Shown here: positions 8,552-16,638 of the stretch, piece after piece | Layout of the letters: each line of letters begins with the position of its first letter | How positions within the stretch are numbered: the first letter of the stretch is position 1 | DNA from: an uncultured Sutterella sp. | Lineage (GTDB): Bacteria; Pseudomonadota; Gammaproteobacteria; Burkholderiales; Burkholderiaceae_F | Direction of reading: 5' to 3' | Assembly: GCA_905213905.1 (NCBI GenBank) | Contig: CAJMKD010000004.1 | Coordinates: forward strand, 47,822 to 111,821 | DNA: 64,000 nucleotides | The notes under the pieces: generated by a model | What the model was told of the DNA's origin: nothing | Database searches by the model: none | The model's input: the letters and a program-made list of their open reading frames with translations, nothing else | Made by a program: the position numbers and the translations under genes

Positions 8552-10588
8552 TCAGCTCGCTGCCGCAAGCCGTTCGGCCTGCGCGCGCTTTTTTGCGAGG
8601 AGTTCAGCGTCGCACTTCGGGCAGAAGTCGTGACGTCCTGACAGATAGCCGTGCTTCGGACAAATCGAGAACGTCGGCGTAATCGTGATGTAGGGAAGCC
8701 GGAAATTCGTCAGAACGCGCCGGACCAGATCGCGGCAGGCTTCGGGCGAGGAAACGGCCTCGTTCATGTAAAGATGCAGAACAGTCCCGCCCGTGTACTT
8801 TCGCTGCAGGTCATCCTGCATCTCAAGCGCAAGGAAGGGGTCGTCCGTAAAGTTCACCGGCAGCTGCGAGCTGTTCGTGTAATACGGGTTCGAGGGCGTG
8901 CCCGCCTGAATGATGTCCGAGAAGCGCTTGCGGTCTTCCTTGGCAAAGCGATAGGTCGTTCCTTCAGCAGGCGTCGCCTCGAGGTTGTACATGTGATCCG
9001 TCTCTTCCTGGAACGAGACGAGCTTCGCGCGAACGTGATCCAGGAAGGCTAGCGCAAAGGCGTGCCCAGCAGGCGTCGTGATGTCCTCGGCGTCGTTCGT
9101 GAAGTTGCGGATCATCTCATTCATGCCGTTCACGCCGATCGTCGAGAAATGATTGCGCAGCGTGCCGAGATAGCGCTTGGTATAGGGGAAAAGCCCCTGA
9201 TCAATATGGCGCTGAATGACCTTGCGCTTGATCTCAAGGCTTGTCTTCGCGAGATCAAGGAGGTAGTCGAGCCGCGCATAGAGCCCCTTCTCGTCGCCCT
9301 TGAAGAGGTAGCCGAGCCGCGCGCAGTTGATGGTCACGACGCCGAGCGATCCGGTCTGCTCGGCAGAGCCGAAGAGCCCGTTGCCGCGCTTCAGAAGCTC
9401 GCGCAGGTCGAGCTGCAGGCGGCAGCACATCGAACGGATCATGTTGGGCTTCAATTCCGAATTGATGAAGTTCTGGAAATAAGGCAGCCCGTAGCGCGCC
9501 GTCATGTCGAAGAGCCGAATCGCATTAGGCGAATCCCAGTCGAAATCGGGCGTGATGTTGTACGTCGGAATCGGGAACGTGAAGACGCGCCCCTTGGCGT
9601 CGCCCTTCATCATGACTTCGATGTAGGCGCGGTTGATCATGTCCATCTCGGCCTGAAGCTCGCCGTAGGTGAAGGGCATTTCCTCACCCCCGATGATCGG
9701 ACGCTGCGGCTTCAGATCCTCCGGACACACCCAGTCGAAAGTGAGATTCGTAAAGGGCGTCTGCGTGCCCCAGCGCGAAGGCACGTTGAGGTTGTAGATG
9801 AGCTCCTGCATGCACTGCAGCACTTCATCGTAGGGAAGATTGTCCTTGCGGATGAAGGGCGCAAGATAAGTGTCGAATGAAGAAAAGGCCTGCGCGCCCG
9901 CCCATTCGTTCTGCATCGTGCCGAGGAAGTTCACGATTTGGCCCGTGGCCGAAGACAGATGCTTCGGCGGATTGGCCTCAACCTTGCCTGCAACGCCGTT
10001 GAGCCCTTCCTGCAGCAGCGTGCGCAGCGACCAGCCGGCGCAGTAGCCCGACAGCATGTCGAGATCGTGCACGTGGAAGTCCGCTTCGCGATGCGCGCGG
10101 CCCACCTCCGGCGGATAGATGTAGTTGAGCCAGTAGTTCGCCACGACCTTCCCGGAAACGTTGAGGATCAGGCCGCCGAGCGAGTAGCCCTGATTGGCGT
10201 TGGCATTGACGCGCCAGTCGACTTGTTCGAGATACTCGTTGATGGAGCTTTCGACATTCACCCAGCTTTTTTTGGCATCGCGCGCCTTGGCGCGGGATTC
10301 GCGATAAACGATGTATGCGCGCAGCGTCGTGAAGTAGCCCGCATCGAAAAGCGCATGCTCAACGGCGTCCTGCACCTCTTCGATGTGAAGCGTAACCGTG
10401 GGCTTTGCTTCGCAAAGCTTCGGCAGAACGCGCTCTGCCACGATCGCGCGCGCAGTCGCTTCGTCGAACTCCTGCGTCGCCTTTCCGGCCTTCATCACGG
10501 CATTCACAATCTTTTCGCTGTCGAAATCCTTCACGGATCCGTCGCGCTTCAAAAGGTGCTTCGGCATCGTCGTCGGCTTTTGTTCCAT
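8552..10588 (-). CDS. nrdD: Anaerobic (class III) ribonucleoside-triphosphate reductase NrdD, without glycyl-radical tail
   Basis: This 678-residue catalytic subunit reduces ribonucleotides to deoxyribonucleotides without oxygen. An ATP-cone lies at about 10-95 (HLLKRDGSVKDFDSEKIVNA). The barrel contains the conserved segment SMCCRLQLDLRELL followed by NGLFGSAEQTGSLGVVTIN near residue 385, with the active-site cysteine. The zinc-site region (SICPKHGY, then HDFCPKC) is near the end, and the protein stops soon after at AERLAAAS. Family members continue into the RVxGY glycyl-radical loop, which here is the separate gene at 8049-8249. The ATG at 10588 was chosen; an in-frame TTG at 10600 is possible. 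NrdR boxes lie about 35-80 bp upstream. Confidence 0.92.
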   Translation of the reverse strand: MEQKPTTMPKHLLKRDGSVKDFDSEKIVNAVMKAGKATQEFDEATARAIVAERVLPKLCEAKPTVTLHIEEVQDAVEHALFDAGYFTTLRAYIVYRESRAKARDAKKSWVNVESSINEYLEQVDWRVNANANQGYSLGGLILNVSGKVVANYWLNYIYPPEVGRAHREADFHVHDLDMLSGYCAGWSLRTLLQEGLNGVAGKVEANPPKHLSSATGQIVNFLGTMQNEWAGAQAFSSFDTYLAPFIRKDNLPYDEVLQCMQELIYNLNVPSRWGTQTPFTNLTFDWVCPEDLKPQRPIIGGEEMPFTYGELQAEMDMINRAYIEVMMKGDAKGRVFTFPIPTYNITPDFDWDSPNAIRLFDMTARYGLPYFQNFINSELKPNMIRSMCCRLQLDLRELLKRGNGLFGSAEQTGSLGVVTINCARLGYLFKGDEKGLYARLDYLLDLAKTSLEIKRKVIQRHIDQGLFPYTKRYLGTLRNHFSTIGVNGMNEMIRNFTNDAEDITTPAGHAFALAFLDHVRAKLVSFQEETDHMYNLEATPAEGTTYRFAKEDRKRFSDIIQAGTPSNPYYTNSSQLPVNFTDDPFLALEMQDDLQRKYTGGTVLHLYMNEAVSSPEACRDLVRRVLTNFRLPYITITPTFSICPKHGYLSGRHDFCPKCDAELLAKKRAQAERLAAAS

Positions 10589-10621
10589 CGCTTTGTCCAA
10601 ATACCAAGAAAATCAAAGAGC

Positions 10622-10669
10622 TTACTACATATAGTGTTTCCATCTTTCAAATAACACTATATGTAGTGA
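10622..10669 (-). promoter_or_regulatory. Pair of NrdR boxes upstream of nrdD
   Basis: TTACTACATATAGTGT (10622-10637) and AACACTATATGTAGTG (10653-10668) form a large inverted repeat. Each half is a near-match to the NrdR box consensus ACACWATATATWGTGT. Their centres are about 31-32 bp apart, three helical turns, the usual geometry for NrdR. This predicts repression of the nrdD operon by the ATP/dATP-sensing regulator NrdR, which is not encoded in the window. Confidence 0.88.
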
Positions 10670-11000
10670 GCTCTTGCGGAGTAACGGTTCAGACTATATC
10701 AGAGGGCCGACAAAACGTCGCCTCCACAAAAGTATTAGCCCCAGCGTGTCACACGCACTGCTTCAGCGCCAAGCGCCTATGAATACTGCGCTCCTCCCTT
10801 TTATTTTTATTGTATCTCTTATCGATTAGTAATTATACCAATACCATGTATTCGGGACGAACAGGAATCGTTTATTGCCATCGCACTGCCGCTTCTTGAA
10901 CGACTGCGCCGAAAATCGCTTGAAGCGATCTTTAGAACTAGGTGTTTGTTCCAATATATCTTGATTCTTGCTATTCATAGAATCCTGAGCGATCCGATTC
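10670..11000. other. Non-coding region upstream of nrdD
   Basis: No gene is visible. Bases 10790-10870 are AT-rich. A 15-bp near-perfect palindrome, ATCGCTT-G-AAGCGAT, sits at 10915-10929 and could be an operator or small hairpin; nothing links it to a known regulator. Confidence 0.4.
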
Positions 11001-11002
11001 CT

Positions 11003-11174
11003 CCTTTTCGGTCAGTCGAAATGATTAGCCGAAAAGGCGTGCGTCGACATCGGATGCTTCCGAGGGGCTGCATTGACAAGGCCAGCTGATTTCAGCGGCG
11101 TCATCAATGCAAGCATGCCGCATCCGAATGTTGTTTAAAGCTCGCGACTTTTGAGTTCGCGAGCTTCTTTTTTT
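11003..11174 (+). ncRNA. Candidate structured non-coding RNA with intrinsic terminator
   Basis: Nested pairing is visible. Stem A is CCTTTTCGG (11003-11011) with CCGAAAAGG (11029-11037). Stem B is CGGATGC (11051-11057) with GCATCCG (11120-11126), extended by CAT/ATG across one bulge. Inside it TGCATTGA (11069-11076) pairs with TCAATGCA (11104-11111), and inside that GCC-A-GCTG pairs with CAGC-GGC (11081-11099). The terminator follows: AAGCTCGCGA (11138-11147) with TCGCGAGCTT (11157-11166), then C and seven T. No coding frame precedes the terminator, which itself implies a transcript. It is not recognisably 6S, tmRNA, SRP or RNase P RNA. The exact 5' end is unknown. Confidence 0.6.
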
Positions 11175-11499
11175 GGAGAGGTGCCGTCACCCCCGCACCA
11201 GCCTATTCGACGCCTGAAGCTCGGAACTTCGAAGCGCTGCATGCGCGCGTCTCCTGCCGCCTCGCGCAAGCGCAGACCCGACGCCTCCATTGGTTATCTG
11301 CTTGCACGTCGGCCTGTCTTCTTTCCCTCCGTTCTCTCAGAGCCTCCTGTATATGCATTAACACGTATGCATAATTGTTCGATTCCCTTGAACGATCGTT
11401 CGGTTTATGCACCAAATCGAAACACAACTGCAAAACTGAAAACAGGTTTTGAGGCAATTGCAACCTTTTGTTTCATTGATTTCAATCAAATAAGCTAAG

Positions 11500-12280
11500 A
11501 CTGGTTCGCATGCGTACTATCCCGAGAATCCGCTTTTCAAGCCGGAATCAATCAACGGATGCGCGCCACAGCAGGCCGCAAGCGCGGTGAACTCGATGCC
11601 ATTTCGCCGCGCCATTGCGCAGCATCGTCTGAGAAGCTTGATCAAAGCATCCCAGCGCTCTTCGTTCATGTGCGGCGTCATGGCGGGTTCCCTGCATCCA
11701 TTCCCAAGCGGCCCAGCGCCTCCTGCGCGTGCAGCCTTCGAAAGAACGCAAGAGAGGGGCTTGCTCGCGCACGCAGCGCCCCCAAGGATCACGCTCATCC
11801 GCCAGAAGCAGCTCGGCGCCGCAAAGATCGAAATCAAAAGCGCGCTATGAAAGCGAAGAGCCTGCGCGTCCTGGGGAGGCGCGCGCCTCAAGCCAGCGCG
11901 CGTCCTTGAGCAGGAGGAGAAAGAAGCTGCGAGCAGTAATGCGCAGCCGGAAGGCGCCATATGCCGTTGAGATGCTTGAGAACGCTTCTGAAAGCGCGGG
12001 CTCTGCTTCGCAATGGCAGGCGCGCTGGCTGGATCCGCCGCACGCGATGTGCGCGTCTTCAGACGTCCGCGCAGCATCAATGCCGGACGAACGATTTTCG
12101 GATGCCGGATATGAGTGCGGGTCGACAACGTCCCTTTTCGTCATCGACCCGCGCAAATGCAGCCTTATTTTGAAAGATGCAGGACCAACCACATCGTTCG
12201 AAAGCGTTTGAGGAGCAACGCATGGAGCTTTGTTTTTTGCTGCAGTGAGAAAGTTACTCCTACCTCGAAGGGCATGCAAA
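11500..12280 (-). other. Possible decayed coding region
   Basis: No intact gene is convincing. On the minus strand protein-like text is spread over different frames: CGAELLLADERDPWGRC and RRRRWAAWEWMQGT in one, NEERWDALIKLLRRCCAMAR with NGIEFTALAACCGAHPL in another. The last could be translated alone as a 54-residue protein (ATG at 11681, stop at 11517, AGGGA upstream). The pattern fits a frameshifted, decaying gene, but I recognise no family, and composition alone could mislead. Confidence 0.3.
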
Positions 12281-12719
12281 TACCTGTAGACAGCTTGAGA
12301 ATGCGCACCAATTTAGTGCATTTTAATCGTTAACACCAATAAAATTCAGCGCATTCGACATACAATATTTATTGTATTTTATAATAAGAATCGTTTTTAT
12401 TTACTGGTTGGATTTCAAAAACGTCCATTTTTAAACGTAGTTTTACGTATATTTCTTTGAAGCGCGCAAAAACAAAGGCCCAAAGGCGCCGCCCGCGCGT
12501 CAACACGGGATGAAGGACCTGACCGTACAGATGATCACCATCTGGGAGTGCACGGGCCTCTCCATTAGAATTTGATATTCGTGCATTCGCCCCGAGCCCG
12601 GCGAGCGTGCTTTCGAAATGATCGAAAAATACGCCGCCCGCATCGTGCTTCTGAACGCCAGTCGCTCAGAGGATGCCGCTCCCGGCGAGCGCTCTTCCCA
12701 TATTCAGAACGAGCTCCTC
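12281..12719. other. AT-rich intergenic region before the acyl-CoA synthetase pair
   Basis: Bases 12300-12470 are strikingly AT-rich compared with the rest of the window, and the sequence returns to high GC after about 12475. No intact gene is visible. It probably contains the promoter of the downstream ligase operon; no clear -35/-10 pair was identified. Confidence 0.4.
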
Positions 12720-14576
12720 ATGACCGAAGATCTTCAATACGGCGGACGCGAACGCGTTAAAGCGCTCGATGTGCTCACCACCCTGCCAGAGCTTCTCACG
12801 CACCACCTGGAGAAACGGCCCGACGACACGGCCTATAAAGCTTGGGACGCCAAGGAAAAGGCATGGAAGGACTATTCCTTCCGCTCGGTCTGCCTGGAGG
12901 TCGAACGCTGGCGCCATGCCTTTGCGGGGCTTGGCCTTTCTCGCGGCGACCGCGTTGCGATGCTCTTGCCCAACTGCCTCGAAGCGGTTTACTTCGACCA
13001 GGCAGCGCTTGCCAATGCGCTCGTGCCGGTGCCGCTGCACGCGATCGACACGCCGCGCTCTTCGGCCTACATTCTCAATGACTCGGGCGCGAGCGTCCTC
13101 GTGACGAACAAGCGCCTCAAGTGGCGCCAGATCCGCGACGCTGCGCCCGACCTGAAGCTCAAGCTCGTGGTCGTCACGGACGATGACGATGCGGACGAGC
13201 CCGACGCGCCGATCCCTGTTGCGAGCCTCAAGCGCTTCCTCGAAATGTCGCCCGATGCGCCGCTGCCCGCCGGCCCGCGCCCGACGGACCTCGCCGCGCT
13301 TGTCTATACCTCTGGCACGACGGGCAACCCCAAGGGGGTCATGCTCACGCACCGCAACATTCTTTCGAACATTCGGGGCGTGCTCTGCAGCCTGCATCCG
13401 GACGACTTTGAAATCCTCCTCTCGTTCCTGCCGCTCTCGCACACGTTCGAGCGCACCACCTCCTACTACCTCGCGCTCGGCCTCGGCTACACGACGGCCT
13501 TCAACCGCTCAATCGCAACGCTCGCCGAAGATCTCAGAACGATTCGTCCGACGGTGCTCATGTCGGTGCCGCGCGTCTACGAGATGATCTACGGGAAGCT
13601 GCGCGACGGCCTTGCCAAGAAGTCCGCCTTCGTTCGCTGGCTCTTCGACTGGGCGGTCGAGGTCGGCTGGCGGCGCTTCTGCCGCGAAAACAACCTGCCC
13701 GTCGAGCCCTCGGGCCGCGCGTGGCTCGATCCTTTCGTCGCCGGCTTTCTCGACCGCAAGATCGGCCGCGAGCTTCGCAAGGTCTTCGGCGACCGCATTC
13801 ACCTCTACATTTCAGGGGGCGCCGCGCTGAGCCCGGCAGTCGCCAAGGTGTTTCTCGGCCTGGGCGTGCCCATCTACCAAGGCTACGGCATGACGGAAGC
13901 GAGTCCGATCATCGCCGTCAACCAGGAGGGCCGCAATCATCCGAGCACCGTGGGGCCCGCACTGGCGAACCTCGAGGTGCGGCTCACCGAACAGGGCGAG
14001 CTCCAGGTGCGCGGGCCGTCCGTCATGCAGGGCTATTGGCACCGCGAGGACGCCACCCGCGCCGTGCTTTCCGAGGACGGCTGGCTTTCGACGGGCGACA
14101 TCGCCGAAATCTACGGCGACGGCTCCATCCGCATCACCGGCCGCATCAAGGAAATCATCGTCACCTCCACGGGCGAAAAAGTGCCGCCCGCCGACCTGGA
14201 GGCGGCCATGGAAACAGACCGCCTCTTCGCGCAGACGCTCGCCGTCGGCGACAACCAGCCCTATATTGCCGCCCTTGCCGTTGTGAATCCCGACGAATGG
14301 AAAAAGCTCTGCGAGCAGCTCGGCCTCGACCCGGCGGACGATGCCTCTCTTTCGAGCCGAGACGCACAGCAGGCGGCGCTTCGCCGCATCAAGAAGGCTT
14401 GCGCGGGCTTTCCCAACTACGGCATTCCCCGTCAGGTGAAGCTCCTGCGCGAGCCCTGGACGATTGAGAACGGACTGCTGACGCCGACCCTGAAGCTCAA
14501 GCGCAACGTCATTCGACAGCGCTACGTTGAAGAAATTGAAAAGCTGTTCACGGCGCTCGTGAAAAAGAGCGCCTGA
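12720..14576 (+). CDS. Long-chain fatty acid-CoA ligase (AMP-binding), first copy
   Basis: This adenylate-forming enzyme of about 618 residues activates a fatty acid with ATP and CoA. The P-loop-like motif VYTSGTTGNPKGVMLTHRN, the motif YQGYGMTEASPI, the hinge WLSTGDIAEI and the C-terminal lysine loop GRIKEIIVTSTGEKVPP are all present. An insertion typical of bacterial long-chain (FadD15-like) ligases occupies the middle (RWLFDWAVEVGWRRFCREN). The frame is open 34 codons further up to an ATG at 12618; the ATG at 12720 aligns better with the start of the paralogue downstream. It is followed after 60 bp by a second, similar ligase. Chain-length preference cannot be read from sequence. Confidence 0.9.
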   Translation: MTEDLQYGGRERVKALDVLTTLPELLTHHLEKRPDDTAYKAWDAKEKAWKDYSFRSVCLEVERWRHAFAGLGLSRGDRVAMLLPNCLEAVYFDQAALANALVPVPLHAIDTPRSSAYILNDSGASVLVTNKRLKWRQIRDAAPDLKLKLVVVTDDDDADEPDAPIPVASLKRFLEMSPDAPLPAGPRPTDLAALVYTSGTTGNPKGVMLTHRNILSNIRGVLCSLHPDDFEILLSFLPLSHTFERTTSYYLALGLGYTTAFNRSIATLAEDLRTIRPTVLMSVPRVYEMIYGKLRDGLAKKSAFVRWLFDWAVEVGWRRFCRENNLPVEPSGRAWLDPFVAGFLDRKIGRELRKVFGDRIHLYISGGAALSPAVAKVFLGLGVPIYQGYGMTEASPIIAVNQEGRNHPSTVGPALANLEVRLTEQGELQVRGPSVMQGYWHREDATRAVLSEDGWLSTGDIAEIYGDGSIRITGRIKEIIVTSTGEKVPPADLEAAMETDRLFAQTLAVGDNQPYIAALAVVNPDEWKKLCEQLGLDPADDASLSSRDAQQAALRRIKKACAGFPNYGIPRQVKLLREPWTIENGLLTPTLKLKRNVIRQRYVEEIEKLFTALVKKSA

Positions 14577-14636
14577 CGAAGTCCGTCGAGGCAATCCGCA
14601 GCCACCGCGACACTCTTTCCGCTGAACCGAATACCG

Positions 14637-16520
14637 ATGACCTATACGAACCCTCTGCACGCCGACTCCATCCACAATCCGGCAAACGTTGAGCGGCATC
14701 CGCTCTTCGGCATCGACACCGTTCCCGCCATGCTCGAGCGCACCGTCGCCGCCTGCCCGGACCGGGAAGCGTTCCGGCAGTTCGACTACCAGGAAAATGC
14801 CTGGATCTCCACGACCTGGCGCGCCTTTCATCAGGCAGTCATGCGCTGGCGGCGCGCTTTCTGCGCGATGGGGCTCAAGCCCGGCGACCGCGTCGCCATG
14901 CTCCTCACGAATTCCGTCGACGCAGTGACATTCGACCAGGCCGCGCTTGCCAACGGCCTCATCCCGGTGCCGCTGCACGCCATCGACACGCCCTGGTCTT
15001 CGGCCTACATTCTCAAAGACTCCGAAAGCCGCTGCCTGGTGACCACCTCTATCGCGCGCTGGAATGCCATTCACAGCGCGGAGCCCGATCTGCCCGACCT
15101 TGTGGAAGTGGTCTTCACAAACGAAGTCGTCAAGGATGAGCACCCGTCCCGCATTCGGCTCACGGGCGTCGAGGACTGGCTCGCGCGCGGCAACAACCTC
15201 CCCGAGAGCGAACTGCCGCCCCTGCCGAAGCCCGAGGACCTCGCGGGCTTCATCTACACATCCGGCACGACGGGCCGCCCCAAAGGCGTGATGATCACGC
15301 ACAGCAACATCGTTTCAAACGTCAAGCAGATTCTGCTTGCGACAACAATCACCGAAGAAGACGTCTACCTTTCGTTCCTGCCCTTTTCGCACACCTTTGA
15401 GCGAACGGTCGCGCACTACGTGAGCGTTGCCACCGGCGCCGCCATGGCTTTCGCGCGCTCCGTGCAGCATATTGAAAACGATCTTGCCGACGTGCATCCC
15501 ACCGTCATGTGCTCGGTGCCGCGCGTCTTCGAGCGCATCTATCAGAAGATCCAGGTGCGCCTCCATGACGCGTCCGAACGCGAGCGCTACCTCTACGACT
15601 GGGCGCTCGAGGCCGGCTGGCGGCGCTTCTGCCGCGACAACGACCTCCCCGTCGAGCCGAGCGAGCGCGCCAACCTCGACGATACGGTTCTCGCGATGCT
15701 CGACGAGGAAGTGGGCGAAAAGGTCCGCGCGATCTTCGGCGGCCGGCTTAAGAAGGTCTTTGCGGGCGGCGCTTCGCTCAACTACACGGTCGCCAAGTTC
15801 TTCTGCTCGATGGGCATTTCCATGCGGCAGGTCTACGGCCTCACGGAAACCACGCCGATCGTGAGCTTCTCGCCGCGTCGTCTCAATCACCCGGACTGCG
15901 TGGGCTGGGCGGTGGCAGACACGGAGGTGCGCCTCGGCGACAACGACGAGCTGCAGGTCAAGGGGCCGCAGGTGATGAAGGGCTACTGGAAAAAGCCCAA
16001 GGAAACAGCCGCCGCCTTCACGCCCGACGGCTGGTTCCGCACGGGCGACCAGGCAGACCTCTCCGACGGCGGACGCGTGCGGATCAAGGGCCGCCTGAAG
16101 GAAATCATCGTCACGTCGACGGGTGAAAAAATCTCCCCGGTCGACCTTGAATTTGCCATTCAGGAAGACCATCTCTTCGAGCAGGTGCTCGCCGTCGGCG
16201 AAAACCGCCCCTTCATCAGCGCGCTTGTCGTCGTGAACGACGAACTCTGGCGAAAGCTCTGCGAGGAGATGCAGATGGATGCGGACGATCCGGCAACGCT
16301 TACGGCCCGCCCCATGACGCGCCTTCTCGTCAAGCGCGTCCGCGCCGCCGCCAAGGACTTCCCCTCCTACGGCATTCCGCGTGCAGTAGGCGTGCTGCGC
16401 GAGCCCTTCACCGTCGAGGAGGGGCTCCTCACGCCCACGATGAAGCCCAAGCGCCGGCGCATTGCCGAAAAGTACGCCGACCTTATTGAAGCGCTTTACG
16501 CCGGACACAAGTCGGCCTGA
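14637..16520 (+). CDS. Long-chain fatty acid-CoA ligase (AMP-binding), second copy
   Basis: This 627-residue adenylate-forming ligase is closely related to the gene immediately upstream. Shared blocks include ALANGLIPVPLHAIDTPWSS, FIYTSGTTGRPKGVMITHSN, LYDWALEAGWRRFCRDND and RLKEIIVTSTGEKISPVD. All catalytic motifs are intact, so both copies should be active. The tandem arrangement points to duplication followed by divergence, perhaps to different chain lengths or substrates. A strong terminator follows, so the two ligases form a complete two-gene unit. Confidence 0.9.
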   Translation: MTYTNPLHADSIHNPANVERHPLFGIDTVPAMLERTVAACPDREAFRQFDYQENAWISTTWRAFHQAVMRWRRAFCAMGLKPGDRVAMLLTNSVDAVTFDQAALANGLIPVPLHAIDTPWSSAYILKDSESRCLVTTSIARWNAIHSAEPDLPDLVEVVFTNEVVKDEHPSRIRLTGVEDWLARGNNLPESELPPLPKPEDLAGFIYTSGTTGRPKGVMITHSNIVSNVKQILLATTITEEDVYLSFLPFSHTFERTVAHYVSVATGAAMAFARSVQHIENDLADVHPTVMCSVPRVFERIYQKIQVRLHDASERERYLYDWALEAGWRRFCRDNDLPVEPSERANLDDTVLAMLDEEVGEKVRAIFGGRLKKVFAGGASLNYTVAKFFCSMGISMRQVYGLTETTPIVSFSPRRLNHPDCVGWAVADTEVRLGDNDELQVKGPQVMKGYWKKPKETAAAFTPDGWFRTGDQADLSDGGRVRIKGRLKEIIVTSTGEKISPVDLEFAIQEDHLFEQVLAVGENRPFISALVVVNDELWRKLCEEMQMDADDPATLTARPMTRLLVKRVRAAAKDFPSYGIPRAVGVLREPFTVEEGLLTPTMKPKRRRIAEKYADLIEALYAGHKSA

Positions 16521-16580
16521 TGCCGTTCTGTTGCCGGCTTGCTTGCGCCCGGCTTTCCGCCGGCGCGGCCCATCAAGCCC

Positions 16581-16618
16581 GCGCGCCGATCAGCTCCAAC
16601 TAGATCGGCGCGCTTTTC
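16581..16618 (+). terminator. Intrinsic terminator after the ligase pair
   Basis: GCGCGCCGATC (16581-16591) pairs perfectly with GATCGGCGCGC (16603-16613), followed by TTTTCTTTT. Confidence 0.9.
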
Positions 16619-16638
16619 TTTTGGCTTTTCGTGCCGCC

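Noticed and set aside
11151..11498. A 115-codon plus-strand frame beginning within the terminator hairpin of the candidate RNA
   Set aside because: Its start lies in the terminator stem, its protein is low-complexity Arg/Ser/Pro, and no ribosome-binding site is present.
12510..12575. A 21-residue ORF containing TIWEC, reminiscent of the end of Vsr mismatch endonucleases
   Set aside because: Only five residues match, there is no ribosome-binding site, and the upstream frame does not resemble Vsr.
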